From Lachnospiraceae bacterium (GTDB lineage Bacteria; Bacillota; Clostridia; Lachnospirales; Lachnospiraceae), in NCBI GenBank assembly GCA_021202075.1, contig JAJQDT010000121.1, forward strand, positions 1 to 64,000: a stretch of DNA of 64,000 nucleotides, in the 5' to 3' direction. Below are positions 6,963 through 14,933 of this stretch, in pieces. Every line of letters starts with the position of its first letter. The stretch's first letter is position 1. The notes below the pieces were generated by a model that saw only the letters and a list, made by a program, of their open reading frames with translations, was not told the DNA's origin and searched no databases. Made by a program: the position numbers and the translations under genes.

Positions 6963-8273
6963 TTACTCTACCAGGATCGACTCTGCACTTTCGACTGCCG
7001 TCTCGACCAGTTCGTCTATAATCTCACTCAGCTTACATTCAGAGCGCTGAATCACTTTCAGGTTCGGCTTTGTCACCGGATGCTTTGCCACAAAAATGGT
7101 GCAGCAGTCCTCAAACGGCAGGATGGAAGTCTCAAACGTGCCGATTTTCTTTGCCACTTCGACAATCTCCTGCTTGTCAAAACCGATCAGCGGGCGGAAT
7201 ACCGGAAGCTGGCAGACCTCATTTGTCACGGAAAGGCTCTGGATCGTCTGGCTCGCGACCTGACCGATACTCTCGCCCGTAATCAGCGCCATCGAGCCGT
7301 CCATCGCGGCAAATCGCTCCGCGATCCGCATCATATAACGTCTCATAATGATCGTCAGTTCATCGTGCGGACATTTTTCATAGATAGAAAGCTGAATCTC
7401 CGTAAAGTTCACCACATGGAGGCGGATTGGGCCGGTGTACCGCGCAACGAGCTTCGCCAGGTCGACCACCTTCTCCTTTGCGCGGTCGCTCGTATAGGGC
7501 GGCGCGTGAAAATAGACTGCGTCGATCACAACGCCCCGTTTTCCGATCATATAGCCGGCCACCGGACTGTCAATTCCTCCGGACAAAAGCAGCATCGCCC
7601 GCCCGCTCGTGCCAACCGGCATCCCGCCAGGTCCCGGAATGATTTTCGAATAGATATAGATTTTTTCCCGAATCTCCACATGCAGAACCAGCTCCGGATT
7701 GTGCACATCCACCCGCATCCCGGGAAATGCATCCAGAATCCGTCCGCCCAGCTCACTGTTCACTTCCATAGATGAAACCGGATACGATTTATTCGCCCGC
7801 CGCGTCATTACCTTGAATGTGATGGCATTCCCTCGCGAAGCATCGTCTTCCGGGGTATTCTCTTCCGGGGCATTCTCTTTTGCGATATCCTCTTTCGGGG
7901 CATTTACAGCCGGGATTTCTGTTTTCGAAAGCCCCTTTCCCTGATCTTCCGGCAGCGGCGTCAGCTCCAGCGTCTCCTGTAAAAAATGAATCACATCCTT
8001 TGCCAGCTCATCCATTCCCCTGTCTTCGACCTTCATCACCGGACAGATTCCGACGATTCCAAATACGCGCTGCAGCGCCTCAACAGTCTCATCGTAATCA
8101 AAACCGCCCTCACAGTCAATGTAAATGCGGCCCTGCTCCCGCATCACGAAAAACGCCCCATCAACCTTCGAGAGCGCGTGCCGGATCTGATTGACCAGCG
8201 CCTCCTCGAACAAATGGCGGTTCTTGCCCTTGATCGCAATTTCCCCGTATTTTATCAAAAATGTACTGAACAT
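6963..8273 (-). CDS. thiI: tRNA 4-thiouridine synthetase ThiI
   Basis: A 436-residue ThiI of the short form without a rhodanese domain. It adenylates U8 of tRNA and transfers sulfur delivered by a cysteine desulfurase. The N-terminal ferredoxin-like segment starts FLIKYGEIAIKGKN, a THUMP domain follows, and the PP-loop LLSGGIDSP is near residue 231. Between the ferredoxin-like part and the THUMP core there is an unusual ~35-residue low-complexity insert (about residues 116-150) built from repeats of the type KENAPEENTPEDD. The desulfurase gene lies 174 bp upstream on the same strand, the usual pairing. Confidence 0.93.
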   Translation of the reverse strand: MFSTFLIKYGEIAIKGKNRHLFEEALVNQIRHALSKVDGAFFVMREQGRIYIDCEGGFDYDETVEALQRVFGIVGICPVMKVEDRGMDELAKDVIHFLQETLELTPLPEDQGKGLSKTEIPAVNAPKEDIAKENAPEENTPEDDASRGNAITFKVMTRRANKSYPVSSMEVNSELGGRILDAFPGMRVDVHNPELVLHVEIREKIYIYSKIIPGPGGMPVGTSGRAMLLLSGGIDSPVAGYMIGKRGVVIDAVYFHAPPYTSDRAKEKVVDLAKLVARYTGPIRLHVVNFTEIQLSIYEKCPHDELTIIMRRYMMRIAERFAAMDGSMALITGESIGQVASQTIQSLSVTNEVCQLPVFRPLIGFDKQEIVEVAKKIGTFETSILPFEDCCTIFVAKHPVTKPNLKVIQRSECKLSEIIDELVETAVESAESILVE

Positions 8274-8447
8274 ATATTCCTGCCCTGTATGCGCCGCGCA
8301 TTCTGCGGCTTTCCTTTCCTGTTTCTTTCCCCGGCGTCTGAGTCCTGTGTCTTAGCAGACTTCCGGCCTGACGCTTTTTGTTCTTTACGGGTTTCCGGCC
8401 CGGCATTGCAGCCATCCCGCCCATCTTCTCAGACAGCCGCTTTGCTT

Positions 8448-9605
8448 TCAGCGCCGCGTGAACCTGCGCAGCACCGGCAGCAATTCCCGCAGTGCCTCCA
8501 GCGTATAGTCAATCTCCTCTTCCGTCGTAAACCTGCAAAAGCTAAAGCGCAGCGTCGATTCCAGCTGTTCCTTCGGCAGATGCATCTCTTTTAATACCGG
8601 GCTGACCGGGAGCTTCTTGTTCGAAGAACAGGCGGATCCCGCAGATACGTAGATCCCGCGCTCCTCAAGCGCGTGAAGCAGGACCTCACTGCGGACGCCG
8701 ACAAATGCCGCGCTCACAATATGAGCGGCACTCTGCTCTCCCTCCTGTGAATGGATCACCACATCCGGCAGCAAAGACAGACCATCCATCAGGCGCGCTT
8801 TCAGGATAAGCATCCGTTCATGGTCGATATCCAGTGAGGCAAACGCGTCGACCGCGGCCTGAGCAAGCCCGGCCGCTCCCGGTACATTGTCCGTGCCGGA
8901 ACGCATGCCCTTCTGCTGTCCGCCGCCCAGAATCAGCGGCTGAAGCCGGACGCCCTCTCTCACATACAAAAAGCCGCTTCCCTTCGGACCATGCAGCTTG
9001 TGTCCGCTCACCGAGAGCAGGTCGATGCCCTGCCGTTTTGGATAAATCCGGTATTTCCCATATGCCTGCACCGCGTCCACATGAAAAACCGCCTGCGGGC
9101 ATTTCTTTTTGATCAGCGCACCGGCTTCTGCGATCGGCTGAATCGTTCCCACCTCATTATTCACAGCCATGATCGATACCAGAATGGTATCTTCGCAGAG
9201 GGCTGCTTCCAATTCCTCCAGGCGGATTCGCCCGTGAGCATCCACCGGCAAAACCGTTACGCGATAACCCTGCTCCTCCAGCGCATGCACCGGCATCAGC
9301 ACCGCCGCATGCTCCACCGCAGAGGTAATGATATGCATCCCCGCCCGGCGGTTCGCCGCTGCCGCGCCCAGGATCGCCCAGTTGTCCGACTCCGTGCCGC
9401 CCGAGGTAAAAAAAATCTCCTTTTCATTTACCTTCAGCGTTTTCGCGATATTCTCCCGCGCATCCCTCAGATAGCGCTCCGCCTCCAGGCCTTTTCTGTG
9501 CTTCGAGGAAGGATTCCCAAAATCCTCCGTCATCGTCCGCACCACCACATCCCGCACCGAAGCCGTCACGCGGGTGGTCGCGGAGTTGTCCAGATATGCT
9601 TCCAT
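8448..9605 (-). CDS. Cysteine desulfurase (NifS/IscS type)
   Basis: A 385-residue PLP enzyme of aminotransferase class V that removes sulfur from cysteine as enzyme persulfide. The PLP lysine is K203 in SGHKLHGPKG and the persulfide Cys is C326 in SAGSACSSN. The TSGGTESDNWAI and HVDAVQAYG motifs are intact. The position directly before thiI implies that it donates sulfur for s4U in tRNA; a role in Fe-S assembly is not excluded. Confidence 0.93.
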   Translation of the reverse strand: MEAYLDNSATTRVTASVRDVVVRTMTEDFGNPSSKHRKGLEAERYLRDARENIAKTLKVNEKEIFFTSGGTESDNWAILGAAAANRRAGMHIITSAVEHAAVLMPVHALEEQGYRVTVLPVDAHGRIRLEELEAALCEDTILVSIMAVNNEVGTIQPIAEAGALIKKKCPQAVFHVDAVQAYGKYRIYPKRQGIDLLSVSGHKLHGPKGSGFLYVREGVRLQPLILGGGQQKGMRSGTDNVPGAAGLAQAAVDAFASLDIDHERMLILKARLMDGLSLLPDVVIHSQEGEQSAAHIVSAAFVGVRSEVLLHALEERGIYVSAGSACSSNKKLPVSPVLKEMHLPKEQLESTLRFSFCRFTTEEEIDYTLEALRELLPVLRRFTRR

Positions 9606-9626
9606 ATCCGTGCCTCCCCTATTACA

Positions 9627-9944
9627 TCATCGTCTCTCACATTCCGGCTCATAATCAAGAGCTGCCCGGTCGCATACATACGGGCGGACATAGGTATCCG
9701 CAACCGCCACATGCGCCGGATGGTTCGCGTACACCGCCACATCCTCCGCTTTTTCCAGAGTGGTAACCAGCGCAATCTCATGCGTACTCGACGGAATCGG
9801 ATCCGTCACCAGCTCCACCGTCAGAAGCCCAGGCACCTGCCCGACCAGCGACTTCAGCTGTTCGGCCATAACCGCCTTTTGCTCCTTCTTTTTCTCCTCT
9901 GTAATCTCCTTCTTAAAATTCCACATTACAATGTGATATACCAT
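9627..9944 (-). CDS. Dabb-domain (stress-responsive alpha/beta barrel) protein
   Basis: A 105-residue dimeric alpha/beta barrel (Dabb) protein starting MVYHIVMWNFK. It carries the family region TVELVTDPIPSSTHEIALVTTLE and the HPAHVAVADTYVRP motif. The exact function in bacteria is unknown. The ATG at 9944 lies 8 bases after GGAGG and matches the family start; an ATG two codons upstream is too close to that site. It lies 21 bp upstream of the desulfurase gene and probably in the same transcript. Confidence 0.85.
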   Translation of the reverse strand: MVYHIVMWNFKKEITEEKKKEQKAVMAEQLKSLVGQVPGLLTVELVTDPIPSSTHEIALVTTLEKAEDVAVYANHPAHVAVADTYVRPYVCDRAALDYEPECERR

Positions 9945-10099
9945 TTTCATTTCCTCCGTTTGCGTACTTCGGGTACCATAATTTCAGATACTCGGGTTAT
10001 CTGTAAATTTTTATAAAATCCGGATACTGCAAGATGCATAAGTTATTTCATAACAGTTCCATAACATATCATAACATATGCGCAGCTACAGAGAACGGT

Positions 10100-10840
10100 T
10101 CAGCGTCCCTCCAGCAGATACATCAGAATGGACAGCACCGTCATGCCGGCTGTCTCCGTGCGCAAAATCCGTCCGCCGAGCGTGACCGGCAAAATTCCGG
10201 TTTCCTCTGCCAGCGCGATCTCGTGCTCGTCAAAGCCGCCCTCCGGCCCGATGAAAATCGCCACGGACTCGCTTGGGCGGATCGACTCAAACGCTTCTCG
10301 CGTCGCCTCCATCCCCCGCGCCAGCTCATACGGGATAAATTTCCGGTCCATGGAAGACGCGTAACGCACGGCTTCTTCCATGGACATGACCGGTTTCACT
10401 TCCGGGATGATCGACCGTTTCGCCTGTTTTGCTGCGTTTTCCGCAATCAAGCCCCAGCGCTTCTGTTTGATCTGCGCCCGGTTCGCGTCCAGCTTCACCA
10501 CTGCGCGCTTTGTCGCCACCGGAACGATTTCACTGACGCCGAGCTCCACCGCTTTCTGGATGATCAGATCCATCTTATCCGATTTTGGAAGCCCCTGAAA
10601 CAGTGTGATTCTGGAAGGGAGCTCCGTATCTGCCGCCTGAGACCACAGAATCCGTGCCGTCACAATCGTTTCGCCCACCTGCGACACTTCGCACCGCCAG
10701 GTAACCGCATTGCTGTCACTGACCGTAATCTGCTCGCCCGGGCGGATCCGCAGAACATTGCGGATATGATTGATGTCGCTGCCGACGATCCGGATCTCTT
10801 TCTCCCCTATCTGATCTGTGTTTACAAAGAAATGATGCAT
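10100..10840 (-). CDS. rsmE: 16S rRNA m3U1498 methyltransferase RsmE
   Basis: A 246-residue SPOUT-class methyltransferase that methylates U1498 of 16S rRNA. The N-terminal PUA-like domain begins MHHFFVN. The SPOUT core carries FQGLPKSDKMD, the SAM-binding IFIGPEGGFDEHE and LGGRILRTETA. The start at 10840 matches the family N-terminus and has GAGAGG upstream; an earlier in-frame ATG would add 20 non-conserved residues. prmA precedes it on the same strand, a common pairing. Confidence 0.93.
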   Translation of the reverse strand: MHHFFVNTDQIGEKEIRIVGSDINHIRNVLRIRPGEQITVSDSNAVTWRCEVSQVGETIVTARILWSQAADTELPSRITLFQGLPKSDKMDLIIQKAVELGVSEIVPVATKRAVVKLDANRAQIKQKRWGLIAENAAKQAKRSIIPEVKPVMSMEEAVRYASSMDRKFIPYELARGMEATREAFESIRPSESVAIFIGPEGGFDEHEIALAEETGILPVTLGGRILRTETAGMTVLSILMYLLEGR

Positions 10841-10907
10841 TCCGTATCCTCTCGTTTCAGTGCATTGTATAAAACCAATGGAATTGCGGTCAGCCTTCAA
10901 TAATTAT

Positions 10908-10985
10908 CACCCGGTCAATGTCTCAGCCCTTCTGTGCCGTCACGGACACCCGGTCAATATCTCAGCTCTTCCGCGCCGTCACGGA
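10908..10985. repeat. 39-bp tandem duplication of the prmA 3' end
   Basis: Two 39-bp units (10908-10946 and 10947-10985) differ at only a few positions. A third, truncated start follows at 10986. The unit covers the last codons and stop codon of prmA, so a translated echo of its C-terminal tail (VSVTA) follows the real stop codon. It fills most of the gap between prmA and rsmE. Confidence 0.8.
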
Positions 10986-11999
10986 CACCCAGTCATTCTG
11001 ATGTGTGACCTCGAGCACCTCCAGACCGGCTGCCTTCACTGCCTCCACAACCACATCTTCTTTTTCCTCAATGATTCCGGACGTAATATAAATGCCCCCA
11101 TGCTTCAGATGCTTCACAATGACCGGAGTCAGCGGTACCAGAACCTCCGCCAGAATGTTCGCCGCCACGATATCGTACCTCTCATATCCGACCGCATCCT
11201 GAATCGTTTTGTCGTCAATGATATTTCCCAGCAAAAGCTCCATCATATCCGCCGGAATATCATTTGCTTCCAGATTTTCCCGCACGGCCGAGATCGCGCA
11301 GGGATCCAGATCCGTGCCGAGAGCATGCCGCGCCCCCAGCTTCAGAGCCGCGATCGAGAGAATGCCGCTGCCCGTTCCGACATCCAGAAGCTCCGTCTGA
11401 TCTGTCACATATTTTTTCAGCTGACGCAAACACAACTGGGTTGTCTCATGCATCCCCGTTCCAAAAGCGGTTCCCGGGTCAATATGAATGATCATTTTCC
11501 CCTGATCCTCCGCCTTCACCTCTTCCCACGAAGGAATGATCAGGATATCATCGACAAAGAACTGATGAAAATACTCTTTCCAATTGTTAATCCAGTCCTT
11601 ATCCTCCGTCTGCGATACGGTAATCGTGCCCTCTCCAATGTCCACAAAGTGACGAAGCTCCTCCAGCTCGCGCCGTACATTAGCAAGGATCTCTCCGACG
11701 TCATCCGAAATCTGCTGTGCTCCGTCAGCCTTCGGCTGTTCGCATAGTTCCTTCCGGACAGCTTCCGAAGATTCCGGCGGGGCTTCTTCCCTCACTTCCA
11801 CGTAAAAGCTCAAATACGCGATCCCGTCATCCTCCGGCCCATCCGGCAGGATATCCACAAACATCTGCTTTTTATCCGATTCCGACAAAGGCGTCTTGTC
11901 TTCAATCTCCACTCCCTCAATGCCAATCTCCGCCAGGGTGACAATCACAAGATCCTCCGCCTCTGTTTTCGTCTTAATTGTAAATTTATTCCAGCGCAT
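10962..11999 (-). CDS. prmA: Ribosomal protein L11 methyltransferase
   Basis: A 345-residue SAM-dependent methyltransferase that trimethylates ribosomal protein L11. The substrate-binding N-terminal domain starts MRWNKFTIKTKTEAEDLV. The motif LLDVGTGSGILSIAALKLGA (about residue 201) binds SAM, and DIVAANILAEVL is motif IV. An acidic insert near residues 70-95 makes it longer than the usual ~310. The stop codon lies within the 39-bp tandem duplication, so this gene's extreme 3' end has been copied downstream. Confidence 0.93.
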   Translation of the reverse strand: MRWNKFTIKTKTEAEDLVIVTLAEIGIEGVEIEDKTPLSESDKKQMFVDILPDGPEDDGIAYLSFYVEVREEAPPESSEAVRKELCEQPKADGAQQISDDVGEILANVRRELEELRHFVDIGEGTITVSQTEDKDWINNWKEYFHQFFVDDILIIPSWEEVKAEDQGKMIIHIDPGTAFGTGMHETTQLCLRQLKKYVTDQTELLDVGTGSGILSIAALKLGARHALGTDLDPCAISAVRENLEANDIPADMMELLLGNIIDDKTIQDAVGYERYDIVAANILAEVLVPLTPVIVKHLKHGGIYITSGIIEEKEDVVVEAVKAAGLEVLEVTHQNDWVSVTARKS

Positions 12000-12084
12000 A
12001 CTTCCATTCCTGTTCTATGTCCGATTTTATGCTTCACTGTTTGGCCTATATAGATTACCACGAACCGTTCCGCTTCGCAAGCTG

Positions 12085-12133
12085 TGATTTTATAGTGGGC
12101 GAAAAAATTCTTTTGTCATTCACTATAAAATCA
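12085..12133. terminator. Inverted repeat in the prmA / AI-2E divergent gap
   Basis: TGATTTTATAGTG (12085-12097) and CACTATAAAATCA (12121-12133) form a perfect 13-bp stem with a 23-base loop. It stands between two divergent genes, so it is not an obvious gene terminator; an operator or a decayed terminator is possible. Confidence 0.4.
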
Positions 12134-12182
12134 CTTCAGCAATCACTTTGCTTTCCCTGGCCTAAAAACTTTGAAAACTTCA

Positions 12183-12211
12183 TTGAAAACATAAAAACTG
12201 TGCGTTATAAT
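12183..12211 (+). promoter_or_regulatory. Promoter of the AI-2E exporter-luxS operon
   Basis: TTGAAA (12183-12188), 17 bp, TATAAT (12206-12211). The 5' UTR would be about 180 nt and contain the dispersed repeat at 12245-12284. Confidence 0.7.
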
Positions 12212-12244
12212 AGAAGCCGCACAACAAAAAATCGCTTCGCGATG

Positions 12245-12284
12245 GTATATCCCGTACGAAGTGCGGGATGCCACCCCGGCGAGG
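12245..12284. repeat. Dispersed intergenic repeat, copy 1
   Basis: This stretch matches the reverse complement of 54838-54876 at about 34 of 40 positions (both contain GGATGCCACCC and GGCGAGG). It has internal inverted symmetry. It lies in the 5' UTR of the AI-2E/luxS transcript. Confidence 0.6.
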
Positions 12285-12396
12285 GGCGCGGCCTTCATCC
12301 GCACTCGCTGCGCAAGTACGGACATGTAATAAATCCTGTAACAAGCTGTCCCGAAAATACCCAGAGGAAATCATCCAAAGAGGGGAGAACCAATTC

Positions 12397-13728
12397 ATGA
12401 AATCGACCTGGAAAAAAGCGATTGTCTGGTGCAGCACGGTATTCCTGACGCTGGCGGCCGTGATTGCTTTTTATTTTTTGCTGCAAAATAGTGCCTCCAT
12501 CTTAAAAGGCGTTAATTCCATGGTCGGCTCGCTCACCTCCATCTGGCTGGGTCTTGGCCTGGCCTATGTGCTGGATCCGATTATCGTCGCCGGAGAGCGC
12601 ATTTTGCGCAAACGGAACATGAACCAGACCGCCGCGCGCGTTCTGACTCTGGCCGCAGTGCTGGCTCTGATTGTGCTGCTGATTTTTCTCATTATCAGCC
12701 GCCTGGTTCCGAGGCTGTTCGACACCATCAACAGTCTGCTTGGCGACCTGCCCGGCATTCAGAGCACCTTCAACAGCTACCTGGACCGTGTCAATGAATG
12801 GAACCCACAGGTATACGAATACATCATCAATGTACTGAATTTTGTGGTGGATTGGATCAACACGAACCTGTATACAACGGTAAACACGATCACACAGAGT
12901 TTCTTAAGCCTGATTACTGGGATTGTCAATCTGTTTGTCGCGCTGATTGTGCTGGTCTACGCGCAAATGTCAAAGGAGCGCTTTATCGGTCAGGCGAAAA
13001 AGCTGCTCTATGCCGTCTGCCATCACCGCAGGGCAACGACCTGGGTCCTGGATGTATTCCGTCAGGCAAACCTGATTTTCAGCGGGTTTATCACCGGAAA
13101 AATCATTGATTCGGCCATTGTCGGCGTGATCTGTTTTATCTGCCTGTCCTTCCTGAATATCCCGTATGTGCTGCTGATCAGCGTCATCATTGGTATAACA
13201 AACATCATTCCGGTATTCGGGCCGTTTATCGGCGCTATTCCGTGCGCCCTTCTGCTTTTGTTCGTGAAGCCCTGGGAATGCCTGGTTTTCGTGATTTTTA
13301 TCCTGATTCTGCAGCAGGTCGACGGCAATATCATCGGTCCGCGAATTCTTGGAAACTCAACCGGTGTATCCGCGTTCTGGGTCATCGTGTCGATCCTGGT
13401 CTTCAGCAATCTGCTCGGCGTCATCGGCATGATTGTCGGCGTCCCGATTTTTGCGACGCTTTACTATATCGTCAAACGAATTGTGGAGGCCGAGCTTGCC
13501 CGCCAGAATCTGCCGACGGAATCCATGGACTATGTCCGTGTAGACCATATCAACGAAGACAATCAGCTGGTCTATCTTTCCGAGGATAATGGCAGGAAAA
13601 AGACAATTGCACAGCGCAGGACGCCAAAAGAGCTCTGGCAGGATACCAGAACCACCGCAGCAGCGCTGAAATCATTTTGTGAACGGACCTGGGATGAACT
13701 CAAAAACAGAAAGGAAAAAGAAAAATGA
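12397..13728 (+). CDS. AI-2E family transporter
   Basis: A 443-residue membrane protein of the AI-2E (YhhT/TqsA/PerM) family with about 8 hydrophobic segments. Conserved regions include ALIVLVYAQMSKERF, the FSGFITGKIIDSAIVG segment and the IPVFGPFIGAIPCALLLL loop. TqsA of E. coli exports autoinducer-2; other members move Na+ or have unknown substrates. Here the stop codon overlaps the luxS start (ATGA), which supports AI-2 or a related metabolite as the cargo. The start at 12397 follows AGGGGAG and begins at the first hydrophobic segment. The C-terminal ~65 residues are cytosolic and basic. Confidence 0.88.
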   Translation: MKSTWKKAIVWCSTVFLTLAAVIAFYFLLQNSASILKGVNSMVGSLTSIWLGLGLAYVLDPIIVAGERILRKRNMNQTAARVLTLAAVLALIVLLIFLIISRLVPRLFDTINSLLGDLPGIQSTFNSYLDRVNEWNPQVYEYIINVLNFVVDWINTNLYTTVNTITQSFLSLITGIVNLFVALIVLVYAQMSKERFIGQAKKLLYAVCHHRRATTWVLDVFRQANLIFSGFITGKIIDSAIVGVICFICLSFLNIPYVLLISVIIGITNIIPVFGPFIGAIPCALLLLFVKPWECLVFVIFILILQQVDGNIIGPRILGNSTGVSAFWVIVSILVFSNLLGVIGMIVGVPIFATLYYIVKRIVEAELARQNLPTESMDYVRVDHINEDNQLVYLSEDNGRKKTIAQRRTPKELWQDTRTTAAALKSFCERTWDELKNRKEKEK

Positions 13729-14204
13729 ACAAAATCGCAAGCTTTACCGTTGACCATATCCGGCTGCTTCCGGGTCTTTATGTGTCCAGAAAGGACTACG
13801 TCGGAACTGAGGTCATCACAACCTTTGACATCCGCATGACAGCGCCAAACAAAGAGCCGGTCATGAACACCGCTGAGGTGCACACCATCGAGCACATCGG
13901 CGCAACCTTCCTGCGCAATCACGCGGAATATGGTTCCCGCGTCATCTATTTCGGCCCGATGGGCTGCCGGACCGGCTTCTATCTGCTCCTGGCAGGCGAC
14001 TATGAATCAAAGGACATCATTCCTCTGATGAAAGAGATGTTCACATTCATCCGCGACTTTCAAGATGAAGTGCCTGGCGCGTCTCCTAAAGACTGCGGAA
14101 ACTATCTCGACATGAATCTTCCGATGGCAAACTGGCTCGCCGGCCGGTATCTGCGCGAGGTACTGGAAAACATCAGCGAGGAAAGGCTGAATTATCCGGC
14201 TTAA
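13725..14204 (+). CDS. luxS: S-ribosylhomocysteine lyase LuxS
   Basis: A 159-residue metalloenzyme that splits S-ribosylhomocysteine into homocysteine and DPD, the precursor of autoinducer-2. Metal ligands are H53 and H57 in HTIEH and C124 in KDCGNY; the catalytic C81 is in MGCRTGFY. Length and motifs are complete. The start codon overlaps the stop of the AI-2E transporter gene by 4 bp, so exporter and synthase are translationally coupled. A terminator follows at 14224. Confidence 0.97.
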   Translation: MNKIASFTVDHIRLLPGLYVSRKDYVGTEVITTFDIRMTAPNKEPVMNTAEVHTIEHIGATFLRNHAEYGSRVIYFGPMGCRTGFYLLLAGDYESKDIIPLMKEMFTFIRDFQDEVPGASPKDCGNYLDMNLPMANWLAGRYLREVLENISEERLNYPA

Positions 14205-14223
14205 TGGTTATGTGCATAATAAC

Positions 14224-14265
14224 AAAGGCAACCCGGTATGAGAAAATCGGGTGCCTTTCGTTTTT
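14224..14265 (+). terminator. luxS terminator
   Basis: AAAGGCAACCCG (14224-14235) pairs with CGGGTGCCTTT (14248-14258), followed by CGTTTTT. The DUF5662 gene ends within the T-run on the other strand, so it may serve both. Confidence 0.8.
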
Positions 14266-14933
14266 CAGATCGGATATCCCTTCAGGTAGTAGTCCTTCAC
14301 GAACCGCATCAGTTCCCTTTCGCCGCGCTCATCGAGAATCCGAAGCATCCCATGCAGCTCCTTTTTCGTCTGCGGATGCATCAGATAGTGCCCCTTGCCC
14401 TTTTCAAAATAGGCGAGCGCGTCGTGCTGTGTGTACGCTTCCTTATTATAGTTCTTGGAAGCCGCGATGCGGTCCATCAGCATTTCAGCAACATATCTGC
14501 GCGGCATCTGCACCGTCTGCAGACAATCCGGCAAAGAGGGACCGGCCGTATTCGCAGCGGCCAGTATTCTGCCTGATTTTGAGCCGTTATTCGAGGATTC
14601 CGGCTCCTTCGTTTTTTTCGGTTCCCTGTAATCCAGCCAATACTCAAAATGGTGCCGGTTGCGTCCTTTGTGGTGCATCCAGGCCTCCGAATACCCCTTA
14701 TCGCGGCGCTCCCCATTGTTCGGGCTGCTTGTTCCGTCCTGATAATAACGAAAGCCTTCTAACAGCTCGGCAGGCAGGTATTTCGACAGATCATGCGTAA
14801 GCCCCTGGCGATACAGGCCAACCTGAAAGCATTCCCGCATTACATAGATTTTGTGCTCCGTAATGGTTTTCAGGTGGCCTTTGGCTTTTTCCCACGTGAT
14901 TTGATTGGATGTGCTGACATTCTTCTGACTCAT
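14265..14933 (-). CDS. DUF5662 family protein
   Basis: A 222-residue soluble protein of the DUF5662 family, function unknown. Features are the His-rich N-terminal part (HLKTITEHKIYVM, LTHDLSKYLPAE), which resembles HD-type metal sites, and WMHHKGRNRHHFEYW. A Ser/Asn/Gly-rich linker sits near residue 110, followed by MPRRYVAEMLMDRIAASKNY. Its start codon overlaps the stop of the GH13 gene by 4 bp, so the two are co-translated. The open frame extends upstream, but conserved sequence begins at 14933. Confidence 0.8.
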   Translation of the reverse strand: MSQKNVSTSNQITWEKAKGHLKTITEHKIYVMRECFQVGLYRQGLTHDLSKYLPAELLEGFRYYQDGTSSPNNGERRDKGYSEAWMHHKGRNRHHFEYWLDYREPKKTKEPESSNNGSKSGRILAAANTAGPSLPDCLQTVQMPRRYVAEMLMDRIAASKNYNKEAYTQHDALAYFEKGKGHYLMHPQTKKELHGMLRILDERGERELMRFVKDYYLKGYPI

